Shown piece by piece: positions 1 to 13,182 of a stretch of DNA of 64,000 nucleotides. Made by a program: the position numbers and the translations under genes. Every line of letters begins with the position of its first letter. Positions within the stretch are counted from its first letter, which is position 1. Origin of the DNA: Atrina japonica (Eukaryota; Mollusca; Bivalvia; Pterioida; Pinnidae); NCBI GenBank assembly GCA_030159075.1, contig BROG01000028.1, forward strand, positions 124,001 to 188,000, given 5' to 3'. The notes beneath the pieces were generated by a model. That model did no database searches, was not told where the DNA came from, and was given only the letters and a program-made list of their open reading frames with translations.

Positions 1-221
1 ATAAATCCATATTTAGAAAAATAAGAACGTGGCTGCATAAGGCCACCTTTCAAATTGACCAGTCATTCTATAAAGCTAAACGCAGTTACCTCGCTTGTTT
101 CCTGAAATTTCTCACCGGAAATGAAAATTTATTGTTGATATTCGAGAACTTTACCAGTGACTTTAACGTTTCACAAGGAAAATCATACATCAAGGATAAC
201 TGAAAAAATCTTTTACTTAAC
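1..221 (+). other. 5' flank / probable 5' UTR of the MLF gene
   Basis: This is the sequence upstream of the MLF start codon. No TATA box at a convincing distance and no upstream coding exon are seen. The stretch just before the ATG at 222 (ttttacttaac) is a plausible untranslated leader. A proximal promoter cannot be defined by eye. Confidence 0.4.
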
Positions 222-3200
222 ATGTCGCTTAGATCGATGTTCTTTGACATGGAGAACGACCCATTCTTTACGTGAGTTGTATAGATCTACTTGGGGAATG
301 TTTGATAAATTTATCTAACGCGTACATTTGACAGTAAAGATGGCGACGTCTTTGCTTACGGGCAGCAATCTATCAAATGTTTACTTGTGAATTTCTCATG
401 GTATAAACGGTATATAATATAGGAAAGGTTATCAGGACCTAATATTTTAAAGGTTTTCAGTCGATAAGGAATTTTTACTTCTTTTTTCTTTTCTGAGATG
501 TTTTTTTTAGTTTCATTTACTTTCAATAATATGCACATTCTACTCCCACGTCTAGCATTTGACGTATTTGTATGTAAATTTTAAGCACACTACGTTCTAT
601 GATATTTGAGAAATTTATCCATGACAAATGAAATTAATAGATATTTTTTGTTCCAAAATTCACAATCATGTATTTCCTACAAATAAACGTTACACGTATG
701 AAACATGTGGTCATTTGTTGTATTTTGAAAATGAAAGTGAAAGAACTTTCCTGAGTATTTATTTTTAAATTAGAATGCAATCAGGACAAAATGTTCTAAA
801 AGGTGTGTTTTGTGAGTATTTTGTATGGTATCATAATGTACCAGTATTTTTTATTCTAATAACGTGAAGGAAAAAAAATGTGGTGAAGAAGAATTGTATC
901 AGATGGTGACCAAAAACTGACCCCTTACCCCTGGTTCATCTTAATTTCGCCCTAAATCACTGGTACAGTGCTGTGCCAAAAGTGAGTCGACTATTGCCAT
1001 TTTCCCATAGCTTTCTATGTTAAATCAACATTTTTCAAATATCTGGCACAAAATAATGCTTGTGGCAATTCTTGTCAAAATCCACATATTTTTAAAAAAT
1101 ATGACATCTAATATCTTTACAGTATGGTAAGTATTTTTGTTGACACCATTTACTACATGTATGTACAAACTACAAAGAAGGAAATGACGCTGTAAATTTC
1201 ACTTGTGACTTACAAAAACTTGCAGCTTTCATGAAAAGAAACTGACACATTCTAAACCAATTTTAAAAAATAATCCATAGACTTCAACAAAACTTTTGCA
1301 GATGCTAATTTTAGCATGCAACAATTTTACTGAAGTATTTTAATGTAGTAGCCAACATTTTTCCATAGTGACTGTTTACATGTATTGTAAAAAGGGTAAA
1401 TATATTGATTATAATTTACATGTACATGTATCTGATCATGTGCATAAAAGTGCCAATCATATTTGCTATTGATATATCCTGGCACATAAATCCTGCATCA
1501 TTGTCACAAAAATTAGCAAATAACCCCTAAGTAAAAATCTTTAGACCGTTTTCGAGTTCTTAAATGATCCAGTTTTGGATCTGGATTTTGTGTGTGCCAC
1601 TTCAACTTTGTTAGCCCTAGCAATTTCCGGTATATGTGTCTTTGAATTGTTATACATGTCTTTGCATTGATCAAGAAATGAAATACAGTTAATGAGTTAT
1701 ATAACATCTGAAGACCAGATTTATTGTCACTAGTCCTTTAATTTTTATGTCAAAAACAAATTGACATAACCATCTGAACACTATATATTAATGAATATTT
1801 TTAGGGAAACCCTGATACCGGTAATAATCATATACACTAATACAGTGAAACCTGTATATAGGGGCCACTTAAGGGACCAGAAAATATTGACCTTTATGTG
1901 CAGGTGATCCTTATACACAGGTTCAATTTAGTTGAAGTAGCAGACAAGGGACTTGAAAAATCTGGCCTTTATAAATAGGTAATCCTAATATAGAGGTGGC
2001 TGCTATAGCAGGTTTTACTTTATCTAGATAAAAATCAGCTGACAAAAGGTGTAACCTTTTACTTTCTTTCAACAGGGGTCACAGAGAACACATGAGGATG
2101 ATGAATGATATGTTCCCACCCATGGGATTTGGTCATCCTATGTTAGGAGCCCCAGAAAGAGACAGGAGGTCTAATGCTGTACAGCCCTTCATACAAAATG
2201 CAATGTCACCATTTGATATGTTTGGAAACTTTGATAACATGTTTGGAAACATGCATAGAATGATGAATAACATGCACCAACAGTTTGTAAGTATTTTATT
2301 TTTATAGAAAACTGTAAGACTTAAACTTGGGAAAAGATAAAAAGAAACAGGAGATTTTGAAAACATGAACTTGTGTTCTCATCAACCCTTGAAAAACAGT
2401 GAACCCTTCTGTAAATCATTGACTTAGACCAGTCCAAATGTATCTTTAGGGGTTAATGTGTAGAGAAGGGATCAACAACATCAACCCAATCATATTATCT
2501 TTATTTGATTTGCAATAAAAAATAAATGACTGTGGCAAATCTAAAAAAATGCAAAAAGTGCAACTTTATCAATATTCATGTATATAACATAAAATCATTT
2601 GGCATTTTATATTTTCACCCCCAAGTATCGTGTAATGTATACAACCTGATTGAAATTAATACTTGACCAGAAATGAAACTAATAATCCAAATTGAATCAG
2701 TTTACATTTACATATTTAAGAACGTCACTGTTTCACATGCAGGTCAACTGCTGATATCAGTATTTTGAACTAATCAACTCCTGAAAAACAATGGAGTCTT
2801 CTGTAAATGAATGACTTAGAGCAGTGAATGAGTTAAGCCATTTTATTTTCCTTTTTTTTTTTATTACAAATATATTTTATATGTCTGAAACATAATACAT
2901 GTATATTAAAATGTATCAACAAACTTTACAGGAACAGGTGAGTAATAATCCCAATGGAAACACCTTCTCACAGTCTTCAGTGTATTCCTACACATCAACA
3001 GGAGCAGGAGCACCCAAAGTGTACCAAGCATCATCATCGACACGCACAGCTCCAGGAGGGGTGAGTTAGATTTATCTGTGTGTTTCTTTTCGAAGAAGGG
3101 GGTAAGGGGGGTAACCTGACATTTTGTCAGTGTGAATTTTAACAATAATCATGTTAAAGAATTCAGTCTATCACTTCTGGAGAAGATACCGGAGTGTATG

Positions 3201-5512
3201 TGTCCTAACAGAGGAGTGAGTGAACAAGACTAAATATATATAAGTGTGGGAAGATACCTGAGTGTAACAGAGTGTCCTAAAAGAGTGAAGATAGAGTAAT
3301 GTGTCCTAAAAGAGGAGAGAGTGAACAAGACTAAATAAATATAAGTGTGCTACATGTGGGAGAAGATACCTGACTGTATGCTAACAGAGGAGTGAGTGGA
3401 CAAGACTAAATATATATAAGTGTGGGAAGATACCTGAGTGTATGTGTCCTAACAGAGGAGTGAGTGGACAAGACTAAATAAATATAATTGTGCTACATGT
3501 GGGAGAAGATACCTGACTGTATGCTAACAGAGGAGTGAGTGGACAAGACTAAATAAATATCTATAAGTGTGTTACATGTGGGAGAAGATACCTGACTGAA
3601 TGTGTCCTAACAGAGGAGTGAGTGGACAAGACTAAATATATTATTATATATCTATAAGTGTCATGTGGGAGAAGATATCTGATATTATAACTTTAAATGT
3701 GTTACTTGTGGGAATACATACACAACAGACAGATTGTCTGTGTGTATCATCTAAAGTGGAAACTAGAGATACAGTCAAATGCATATTAACCCTTTCAATA
3801 CTGCAACATCACAACTGCGTAGTGATGTTATACACTGTAGCAGTTTACATTTTCTGCAGCCTGCTCCCTGTAGCATATTTTCAATGTCATCATGATGTTG
3901 TTTTGCTGTGCAGTCTGATTTCTAAATTTAATTTTGGGTGTGAAATGAATAAATTTATGAGAGAAATTTTAAGGGTATGATCTTATTTTAATTATTTTTT
4001 TTACAAATAGAACTTTTGAATGAAAAACATGAATAAATTATTCTAAATTGTTGTATAGTTTTTATTGTATACACAATTTTTCCTATATATTTACTATATA
4101 TTTATACTACTTTTATTCCAGATATCTCGAAGTTTTTATCTCGAAATTTCGCTTATCTCAAAGTATTTTTCTGGTCAGAAGTATCGAAATATTACAGAAT
4201 TGTCACTTGGTATCTCGAAGTTACCATCTATGATTGAAGGTTTACATTTTGTAAACAGAAATCATTCTTAAAATTATTTGTTTACCTGCAAAACACAGGA
4301 CAATCGCCTTCCATTAACGAGCTTGTGTAACATGCAAAGAAATGGCACCAAATATCCATGTTCATTTTTGTATGTCTGTTTTAGATTAAAGAAACCAGAA
4401 AATCTATGAGGGACTCAGAGAGAGGAATTGAGAAAATGGCAGTGGGGCATCATATCAAAGAAAGAGCTCATATAGTTGAGAAATCCAAGAACAGACAAGG
4501 TGACATTGATGAGAACCAGGAGCTGATCAACTTGGATGAAAGTAAGGAAGTATTTGATATTGATCACTGAAGATGATGAAACTGTCATTTTATAAGTTGT
4601 GACCATAAGCAAATACTTAACATTTTACTTCTTAATTATGCCTGGTCCGAAAGATACGCTGGGGCATTTAAGTGCAATATTTCAAGTTTTGTTTGTGATA
4701 CAGTAACCAAACTTGGACTGTAAGTTCATCTAAGGGTTGCTCACACTTCACTGACATCACACGCCTTTGGAGGTGGGGTGTAGGACATTGCAGTTCATAT
4801 TAGTTGCCAGCATAAAAATTTGTTGAAATTTGTTGGGACCAGGGGCATTTATTTTATAGATTTTTTAGGATTGTGGAATTGGATGAAAATTGTTGGTATT
4901 TGATTTGTAAATTTTAGGTCTCCTGAGTGACTCCATTGACATCTGTCAACATGTGATGTACACCATGCATATGTGCTGTGATTCAATTTACAGATATTTT
5001 TATATTTCTTCATTAATGCCACTGAACTTTGCATGTTAAAATTTAGTTGATTCAGATATAGGACATAGAATTCTGTAAATAAGCTTTTATAGAAAGTGGA
5101 GAGTACTTTCCTTGAAGACTGAAATCTGAGATCATTTGCACGTTTAAATATATGTAAACCTAGATATTTTAAAAATCCGTACACGTTTGATATTTTTTCA
5201 ATGCCTGCTGAAGTCAGCACTCAGGTGAAAATTGCCAACGAGAGAACAATTAGTCTGAAAACATGTACTTATAGTATTTTGCTATCTATACCTTCTATTT
5301 AATCTCAGGTTTAAAGAATGATATGTCTCTATTTTTCAGATGAAACTGCAGAATTTGACAGAGAATGGAAGGACAAAACACGTAGTGCTGTGAGGCTGGA
5401 GTATAGACGGAGAGGTGAAAGGTCAGATCGACGTGGAGAACAGCGGGCATTACCAGAACCAAGAAGAGATCGATCATACAGGGACAGAGAAAGGCAAGAG
5501 AGAGATTACTGA
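222..5512 (+). CDS. MLF: Myeloid leukemia factor (MLF1/MLF2 family), 5 coding exons, 239 aa
   Basis: MLF proteins are small nucleo-cytoplasmic adaptors linked to transcription control, proteostasis and haematopoietic or haemocyte differentiation. Coding exons are 222-271, 2076-2286, 2932-3060, 4385-4541 and 5340-5512. All introns are GT..AG and the sum is 720 nt with every junction in phase. Recognition rests on the family core: a Met/Gly/Phe-rich N-terminal half (residues 18-87), GAPKVYQ (113-119), RTAPGG then IKETRKSMRDSERGIEKM (residues 131-148), GHHIKERAHI (151-160), the acidic NLDE (179-182) and EFDREW (187-192). The C-terminal tail (about 196-239) is rich in Arg and Glu. This order and spacing match vertebrate MLF1/MLF2, whose usual length is about 250 aa. 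The first exon codes only 16 codons plus 2 nt. The start was chosen because the ATG at 222 opens an MLF-like N-terminus (SLRSMFFDMENDPFF) just before a strong gtgagt donor. No frameshift or stop is seen. No clear 14-3-3-binding serine motif like that of human MLF1 was noticed. Whether the gene is MLF1 or MLF2 is not decidable; invertebrates usually carry one copy. Confidence 0.95.
272..2075 (+). other. MLF intron 1
   Basis: A 1.8-kb AT-rich intron opening with gtgagt and closing with a pyrimidine-rich tract plus acag. It carries one CAGTGAAACC-ended MITE near its 3' end (listed separately). No other gene is seen; short ORFs on both strands have no recognisable protein character. Confidence 0.7.
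1842..2018. mobile_element. MITE with acagtgaaacctg ends (pogo/Tigger-like)
   Basis: The left end acagtgaaacctg is mirrored by the right end caggttttact, a terminal inverted repeat. The interior repeats 'ccttatacacaggt'-type phrases. Related copies lie at 6043-6221, 13578-13742 and 17250-17419. The ends resemble those of pogo/Tigger-class non-autonomous elements, an assignment by end similarity only. No coding capacity. Confidence 0.6.
2380..2465 (+). repeat. Dispersed repeat, 'gaaaaacartggact...ttaggggttaa' family
   Basis: The block 'gtaaatcattgacttagacc' followed by 'agtccaaatg' recurs nearly unchanged at 35765-35865 and in diverged form at 2775-2840 and 30245-30335. Copies begin near TTAACCC-like and end near GGGTTAA-like sequence, so a small non-autonomous DNA transposon is likely. 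Confidence 0.55.
3170..3680 (+). repeat. Tandem repeat in MLF intron 3
   Basis: Repeated phrases 'gagaagatacctgagtgt', 'cctaacagaggagtgagtg', 'acaagactaaatatat' and 'ataagtgtg' recur about seven times at roughly 60-75-bp spacing, with internal deletions. The intron is otherwise featureless apart from a diverged MITE fragment at 4095-4320. Confidence 0.85.
4095..4320 (-). mobile_element. Fragment of 'gagatatc/tcgaa' MITE
   Basis: Phrases 'gatatctcgaagttttt', 'tctcgaaatttcgcttatct' and 'gcaaaacacaggacaatcg' match, in inverted orientation, the interior of the element at 20137-20620. The outer ends are not visible here, so it is a truncated copy within MLF intron 3. Confidence 0.6.
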
Positions 5513-6042
5513 AAACCAGGTATGGGTAAACACTAATAACAAAACATATATTTCACCTTTGCTTAGTCATGTTCCTATATATCTTCCAGGTGTGCTTATA
5601 ATCTTGCAGTAGTCTACTGCTTATTGAGAAACTCTGATAATGTTTAAGACTTTATGAAAGATAGGAATTATTCCTTCACCAAGCACTTGGCATTTGAAGT
5701 CTATAACCACAGGATTTTGCATAGATACTTTTAAAAGCATAGGTCCTGCATCATGGCAAGTGTAGGATGTTGAATGTCCAGCACTGTCAAAATTATTGGC
5801 ATGCCACTTATAGCTGGTGACAAATACACATTATGTCAGAGGCAACCTGACCTTTTAAACTCCAAGCTTAAGGAACAATATTTTCACTGATTCTGTACAC
5901 CAAATTCTTATCTCAGAAATGATCACCTATTCTGAGCCACTCTATATCCTTATATAATTCTTAATGATTTTTCAACACATGTTCTTTTGTAAAAACATTA
6001 ACACCTCATTTTTTGTAAAGGAAAATAAACACTCTAAGGATT

Positions 6043-6221
6043 TACAGTGAAACCTTGTTATATTGCCACCATTTGTTTGGCAAAAATTGGGCATTATTAA
6101 GGGGTTTGGCGATAGGTTAAAGAAAACCTTAAATGAAATTTTAGGGAAAATTTGAAAAGTGAACTTTCAAAATTTGTGACGGCAAATGAAATAAAGAGCA
6201 TTATAAAGAGATATTACTGTG
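6043..6221. mobile_element. MITE with acagtgaaacctt ends
   Basis: Starts acagtgaaaccttgttata and ends tataaagagatattactgt, an imperfect inverted repeat. It lies in the inferred 3'-UTR intron of MLF. Member of the same loose family as 1842-2018. Confidence 0.5.
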
Positions 6222-6262
6222 CTCTATCTAAGATAACACCTTATTCTCATTTTATTTTCCAG

Positions 6263-6515
6263 GCAGAAAACATTTAAATAGGATACCTGTGAGAATGATG
6301 AATGCTACAGAATGTATGGACTTTCCTTACCTAACATTTCACCTGTGCTCTGTAATCAGCAGGTGCTTGATATTGATCATAGTATTGGTATCTAAACACT
6401 GTATATTGATTATTGAACTTTTTTTTAACATGTGGTACTGTAAAATATGTGATACTGTTAGTATCAATCACAACATTTACATCTAGGGTACATCAATAAA
6501 GACTGCGCACAAATT
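6263..6515 (+). other. Probable MLF 3'-UTR exon with poly(A) signal
   Basis: Seven nucleotides after the MLF stop there is a donor (ccag/gtatgg, GT at 5520). A pyrimidine-rich tract and acceptor (ttttccag) precede 6263. An AATAAA hexamer lies at 6495-6500. The intron would start well within 50 nt of the stop, so it should not trigger nonsense-mediated decay. Inferred from signals only. Confidence 0.45.
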
Positions 6516-9500
6516 GTCTCGGCTCAATTCTCTTGTCTGCTGACAATATTGTATCCTGTGTCCCATATTTTTATACCTTGTTTGTCAAATCGTTTGTCTC
6601 ATTTGTGAGTTTTGAATCCGTCCCTTTTGTATTTTTCTTCTGTTGCATTCATCGGTATATTGCAAACAGGAAAATATGATAATGGAAAGGAGGATAATGA
6701 CCACACTTACCTATGTAATTTAATTTTTTTAGTGTATTTAATACCTAATACCTGTATTTTTTTGTATTTAATACCTGTAATATTTGTATGTAATACCTGT
6801 AATGTATAGGTGTTGTTTGTATTCAGGTATTATTAATCATATTTATTTTTAGTGCAGACTTAGTTTTACTCACACGTATTATGAATTAGCACACCATAGC
6901 TTTGTCCAAGATTTTGAACTTTTGCTTCATTTTTGCTAGCGTTCACCTAAGTTTTCATAGCGGGCTATCTGTTAATCTCATGGTATGCAATCAAATTGAA
7001 ATGAGATATATATCTTGTTTGGTCTTTGAATCTGAAAAATTTCTGCAGTTGTAATACAAAAAAATAACCCGCTCTTTAGTGAATATTATTTGGCATTTCT
7101 GTGAAAAAGACACTTTGAAATCATTCAATTTAATTTTTCGGGTAGGTTGTAGATTGGTGTGCGATTGATTAATATGAAGAAATTGTTGAGCATTTGTATT
7201 TGTCAGATGAAACAATTTACACATGCTAAACATTAAACAATTGGGAATTATTAGTGTCCAAGGTCCTCTGAACATTTGTATTTTACCCTTGTATACTTCA
7301 AATGAAACTTGTAACACATTATATGATGATTTTTTTGCACAATTGCATTTTACTGTGCTAGAGATAAATGACTTAAATATGTAAGAAATAAATAGATGAT
7401 AAAATGCTTAAAAAAATTGATAAAGGCATTCTACAGTTCAGTAGTTGGTAGAAACATTCTCGGAGTTAAATAATTAATATAAATAACAACATTCACTTGA
7501 ATGTATCTTGTATTTTAGAAGAAAATGATTATTAAGCTTATTATTTAATTTATTTACCCTAACTTACAAGTATTAATAGTGTGATACTTAAAACTATATT
7601 GTTATTTAAATATTTTCAAGTTGTCCATATCAATTGTAACAGCCTGTCATGACTTTTGTGTATTAAAGATATTTAGGGACATTAGCTGTGATTACCAAAA
7701 AAAAAACAACATTTTGATTTTTTCTTCTTTTACAACTTGTACTTGATATACAATAACAAACAAGAGCTCATCACAGGCATAAAAAATTTATATTTGTATA
7801 TACAGTTCATCCCCGTTATAATGCCAAAACGGCATAAAGCCGCTTTTTCTTGAAGAATGGATTTCCTCCCATATAATTCCCTCATTGTAATGCCAAAACC
7901 CACATACCGCCATCTGCTGCCAATTCTCCGGTTTTAAACATGTTAAATCCCTCGAACATATCGCCAGACCAGATGAAAAAAATGAAATAATTATTAGTAG
8001 ATGAGATATATAAACTTAATATCTTTGTATTACCCTTATGTCAGGGTTATTTTAAACAAAAAACAATGAAAGTTAACATGAGAAATGTTTCCAGGTTAAT
8101 GTTAGATTCCGGCCGTCAAACATGTATTTCTACATATTTTGGAAGCTTTAGTTTTGGCCACTTTAATATCGTGGCTAAACTCACCAACTTTTAAACAATA
8201 GACAAAGTATCGGAATTTACGATAGTGAGTTGTAAACAGGATATGATATACAACAGGGATTAAAGACATGTCATGATGAAAACGATAACATCTTGAAAAT
8301 AGTAAACTTCAGTGTACTGCCAAATTACAGGAAAATAAAAGCTGGCAGTATATTTGGAGTGAACTGTATTTTGAAAATAGAGTCAGGTCCAGTGTGGTGT
8401 TCATTTACAAATGTTAAGGTTGAGTTTATCATTTGCAATTGAAAAAGTGTCAAACCTGTGTTTCTGAAGCAATTTTCACAAAATATATAGGCAATTAAGA
8501 ATTTTATGCCTGTGTACATCTTTTTAGTATTGTATATCAATGTTAGATGTGAAAAAGGAAAATTTAGAAAATAAAAACAAAACACACAGGTAATGCCCTA
8601 TTACTTTATACAATTAGAAAGTAGAGAGGTTCACTAATATAGATTTATGATTGTATATCATTTTCTTCTCTACTTGTTCACTAATATTGCAACAGCAGTT
8701 TTAATTTGCAATGGTGAACAAATAAGTCGGACCATGCCAACAGATTGTACACCAAGGTAATGATATTACATTCCTGTAATCAAAAAGTAAAAAAAAAAAC
8801 CAAAACACTTGAGTGATGGCCCAACAGGGCCAAAAAACACCAAATTTACTCAATACTAATCTGTTGATTTGTTTTTGACACATACTATGTATTCAGCCTT
8901 TCATTTGTTAATTTGACAAAATAGTTGCTTTTGAAAGTTATGCGTGTGACTGATAGGACACTGTATTATAATTCTTTTCATTTATGTATAAAACAATGGG
9001 TTAGATATGTTATTGTTTTATTAAAAATGAAAATACCGTGCCCATGTTGAATATGGTTCACTAAATTTGAGTGTACTGAGTAACTTGTGTGTGTTTTGAT
9101 ATTTAGATAATCAAAAGTTAGTCAAGCTTGTGTTTTGAGTAAAATGGGACACTTTTTGGTCAGGTAAAATGTTTTAAAACTGAACTGTTTTTGTTTACTT
9201 TTGTGGGTATAGGGTGTTATATAAATGAATCAATCCAAGTATACCGTCGGATACAATTGAGGGTTTTTTCTTTTGAATACAAAACATTCCCACAAATTGA
9301 TAAACATTCCCAAGTAATTTTTTGTACATATTCACAAGGGTCAGTTGTATCCATGTAATTCATAAATGACTGCCTCCCCCCCTTTTTCTAATTTCTTTGT
9401 GTGCTGGAATGTGTACATTTGAATTTTTTGAAGTAGTGCTGACATTTTCAAGAATTACCTGTATTTCAATTCTTTTTTGTCTTTGCTACTGGTGAATGGT

Positions 9501-9734
9501 ATCTTCTATAGTCGAAGTCACATTAGATATCAGTGGAAAACAAAAAAGTATATCCTATATCTTTTCCTAAGACTGTTTTCCCTGTTTGATCGTTTCATTT
9601 TGTGAAAATACTTTTCATACAATAATCTGTGTTGGCCATGCCATGTCAATAAATTTGGTCATATGACCAGTAATGATTTTCGCCTGCCTCAAAGTGAATG
9701 AAAGGGAATAACTCCCAATGACATTTAGTTACAT

Positions 9735-9987
9735 TGGGATGATTTTCGACTCAGGATTTTGAGGTCGTGAGTTTGAGTCATGCCGGCGGTAGGTTGGTTT
9801 CCTGTCTTTTGGATGAGACAGTAAAAACTGGAGGTCCTGTGTCACAGTAGAACACTCACTACTCAATGGCCATAAGTGCCAAGCATAGGCCAAAATTTGA
9901 AGCCCTTCACCGGCATTTGGTGACGTCTCCATTTAAGTGAAATATTCTTGAGTGAGACGGTAAACAACAATAAACAAACAAACAAAA
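9735..9987 (+). mobile_element. SINE-1 copy A (degraded tRNA-derived SINE)
   Basis: Contains the box-B-like 'gaggtcgtgagtttgagtc', the body 'ggttggtttcctgtctttt', 'gatgagacagtaaaa', 'tttgaagcccttcaccggc' and the tail region ending in (aaac)n. The box A head is mostly lost. Same family as 19784-20071, 40162-40446 and 63313-63585. Confidence 0.85.
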
Positions 9988-11145
9988 TCCTACATTCAGT
10001 CTGATATAAAATGATTACTCCCCTACTTTCACTTCTGTTTTCTAGCTTCAACAATTCGCAGTCATTTCCCACACTAAATTATTATAAAGGTAATATAATT
10101 TGTGAATATCTAGAACAGAAAGGATAAATTTCATTTGTATTGGCATGGATAAATTACTCGGAATATCTAGAATACCCTGATTTAAAATTAATCGGTCAAA
10201 ATGATTAGACATACTCGATGTGACTTAGACTTTAGATGTAAGATAATAATTACAAGAAATGTACATAACTCTGTGAGCATGTTTTGTTTGATTTTCTGAT
10301 TTGGCATGGTCTAGAAAACCAATATGTTAAAAATAGTTGATACTGTAGATATCTATCGGAGCAGTTTTATAAGCCAGTGTACACTTTTAACAGAAAAAAA
10401 GGTTCTAAACACCCTCTGTGACTCATTAAACAGCACTGAATTTTACTATGCTGTTCCTTTCCACCATATTCCATGGTTCCTGATGACCCTTCCCTTCACT
10501 GGAACTGACATTGTATGGTATTTTGCATTACAATAATTTACCATCAAAATTTTAATTACTGTTCTAAGTGAAGCAAACTATATTAACGCGATATCATTTG
10601 CTTAAAACTCTGGCCTCAGTTGCTGATAATCAAACTGTTTTCTCTCACCTGGAGTCTGTTTGACGCAGCCATTGGTCTAAGTATGAAACTTTTATATGTT
10701 GATATGTTTTACATGTACCAACCAGTATCGTATAATTTGAATTTTTAAGATGTTGGAAATGTTTATCTACTAAGGTACCAAATTGTTGAAAATGTTTATA
10801 TTTTGAAGTACTGCCCAGTATCGTATAATTTGAATTTTAAGATGTTGGAAATGTTTGTCTACTAATTGTCTTATACAGGTATAATCATATGTATTTGAGT
10901 GCATTTTTTCAAGAGAAGGTGAGGATCATTTACACACATGGTGGCAAATATAACAAAAAGCTTGAGAGGATTTCATCAATAGCTCCGTAACCAGTTCAGA
11001 CTACAGAATCAAGCTTTGGAATTTTCAATCATTTTTATCATTGTTTAAAAGCAGATATTATTATAATATGTCAATACCTGATTTGAAATCAGAAACAGAT
11101 GTTGTGGTTTGTACTTGTTATGAAAATAAAATACAAAGCTGCAGC

Positions 11146-11776
11146 GTGAATAACCTGTCCTTGTTATATATAAGTTATAAGCTGTCCTTTATATATGTAA
11201 GTTATAAGCTGTCCTTGTTATATAATAAGTTATAACCTGTCCTTGTTATATATAAGTTATAAGCTGTCCTTGTTATATATAAGTTATAAGCTGTCCTTGT
11301 TATATATAAGTTATAACTGTCCTTGTTATATATAAGTTATAACCTGTCCTTGTTATATTTAAGTTATAACTGTCCTTGTTATATATAAGTTATAAGCTGT
11401 CCTTGTTATATATAAGTTATAACTGTCCTTGTTATATATAAGTTATAAGCTGTCCTTGTTATATATAAGTTATAACCTGTCCTTGTTATATATAAGTTAT
11501 AACCTGTCCTTGTTATAAGCTGCCCTTGTTATATATGTTATAACCTGTCCTTGTTATATATGTTATAAGCTGTCCTTGTTATATATAAGTTATAACCTGT
11601 CCTTGTTATATATAAGTTATAACCTGTCCTTGTTATATATAAGTTATAACCTGTCCTTGTTTTATATAAGTTGTCCTTGTTATATATAAGTTATAACCTG
11701 TCCTTGTATATATAAGTTATAAGTTGTCCTTGTTATATATAAGTTATAAGCTGTCCTTGTTATATATAAGTTATAT
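11146..11776 (+). repeat. Minisatellite, unit of about 26 bp (cctgtccttgttatatataagttata)
   Basis: About 25 imperfect copies in tandem. Units alternate between 'ataacctgtcc' and 'ataagctgtcc' variants and a few lack 5-8 bp. No coding meaning. Confidence 0.95.
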
Positions 11777-12244
11777 ATATTTAAACAAGGATTATAATTA
11801 GCTGGGTAGTTAAATTTAACCTAAAGATGAACAACTGGGTCCAGGTGATATTAGCAAAGAGTAATTCACATGAATAGTCACTATAAAAATGGGTCCTCAG
11901 AATTTCTCGGTATCTGTAGCAATAATGAAAGTTTTGATAATTCAATAGATGTCAGAAAGACTATTTTCCAAATAAAAACAAAGTAAATTGGCATATTTTA
12001 AGCATGATTTATTTAAATTTGTAAATAAACAATATAAAAATAATGATTACTTGTACCATGATTGTAGCATGCATTTTTCATGTTAGGAAGTTGAACAAAA
12101 GCACCATCTTGTGGAGATCTTCCTGAGGGAAGATAATTCCAGCTCTCCTCTACCAGACTTTGGTTTCTGAGGAAAGATTTCATGAACTCCATCTAAAATG
12201 CTAACATTTTGCTTCAAGACATGAAAAAACAAAGTATTAAAGAA

Positions 12245-12246
<2 letters not shown>

Positions 12247-12284
<38 letters not shown>
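12247..12284. repeat. TA microsatellite
   Basis: Uninterrupted (TA)n run bordering the 36-bp minisatellite. Confidence 0.95.
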
Positions 12285-12304
12285 GTAATACTTGCACCAT
12301 GAAT

Positions 12305-12602
12305 ATAAAAGAAATAATAATCATGATTAGCCACTAATGACAATCTTAAATAATAATCATGATTAGCCACTGATGACAATCTTAAATAATAATCATGATT
12401 AGCCACTGATGGCAAACTTAAATAATAATCATGATTAGCCACTGATGGCAATCTTAAATAATAATCATGATTAGCAACTGATGGCAATCTTAAACAATAA
12501 TCATGATTAGCCACTGATGGCAATCTTAAATAATAATCATGATTAGCCACTGATGACAATCTTAAAAAATAATCATGATTAGCCACTGATGACCATCTTA
12601 AA
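12305..12602 (-). repeat. Minisatellite, 36-bp unit, 8 copies
   Basis: Unit 'aataatcatgattagccac' plus 'tgatggcaatcttaaat'. Because the period is a multiple of three it creates a 167-codon minus-strand ORF (12586-12083) with a 12-residue repeat. The ORF is a by-product of periodicity: it runs into the TA microsatellite and unrelated sequence. Each unit contains the palindrome ATCATGAT. Confidence 0.95.
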
Positions 12603-13182
12603 TTAGTATTTGCTGGATGTTTCGCATCAATTCTGATATTATTTTACAAATTTCAGTAATGTGGCAAAACAAAATTTGTTTCTCTGAGGTGATGTACCAG
12701 TAATCAATTAGAAATCACTATCTTTAAGTATAAAGCTATATTCTATGAAGAATAACAAACCCTGTAGTCATTTTTGTAAACTTGACGAGAAAAGTGTCTG
12801 GAAAATCATTATCAAAGTTCTAATCCTTTGGGGCATATTCTTATTAGGCCTTCACAAGAAAATTCACAAAGGAATGCTCGCAATTTCATGATAAATAAAA
12901 AATGTTTTCCTAACTAAAATGTTTCTATCTTGAACATCTGATGACAATTACTGTAAATGAGGTAGCTATATCAGTGTATATGGGAAAATAAAGGTAAAAG
13001 CACATAAAACTGTGTAGGATACAATCAGACTAGAGTTTTCGCCTTGAAATGTTTTACTGCATCAAAGCCATATGGGATGTAAAGATACCAAAGAATTCAC
13101 TTTTAGGATGTCCACTGGACAATAAACAATGGACAAACACAGAACTTAAGAAAATCCGGAAGTGGGATCAGGTGCAATGGCT

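Larger units (their letters stand above)
6516..13182. other. Convergent intergenic spacer between MLF and PRXL2B
   Basis: About 6.7 kb with no recognisable exon. It holds a fragment of a 'ttataatgccaaaacggc' MITE (about 7801-7935), one degraded SINE-1 copy, two minisatellites, a short TA tract, and a local duplication around 10715-10860 ('cagtatcgtataatttgaa' ... 'gatgttggaaatgttt'). ORFs here are short and without protein character. Confidence 0.7.

Noticed and set aside
4849..5220. 123-codon minus-strand ORF
   Set aside because: Antisense within MLF intron 4; no domain or conservation signal, length is expected by chance in AT-rich DNA.
12083..12586. 167-codon minus-strand ORF with a 12-residue repeat
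   Set aside because: Created by the 36-bp minisatellite plus a TA tract; no start context, splice support or family.
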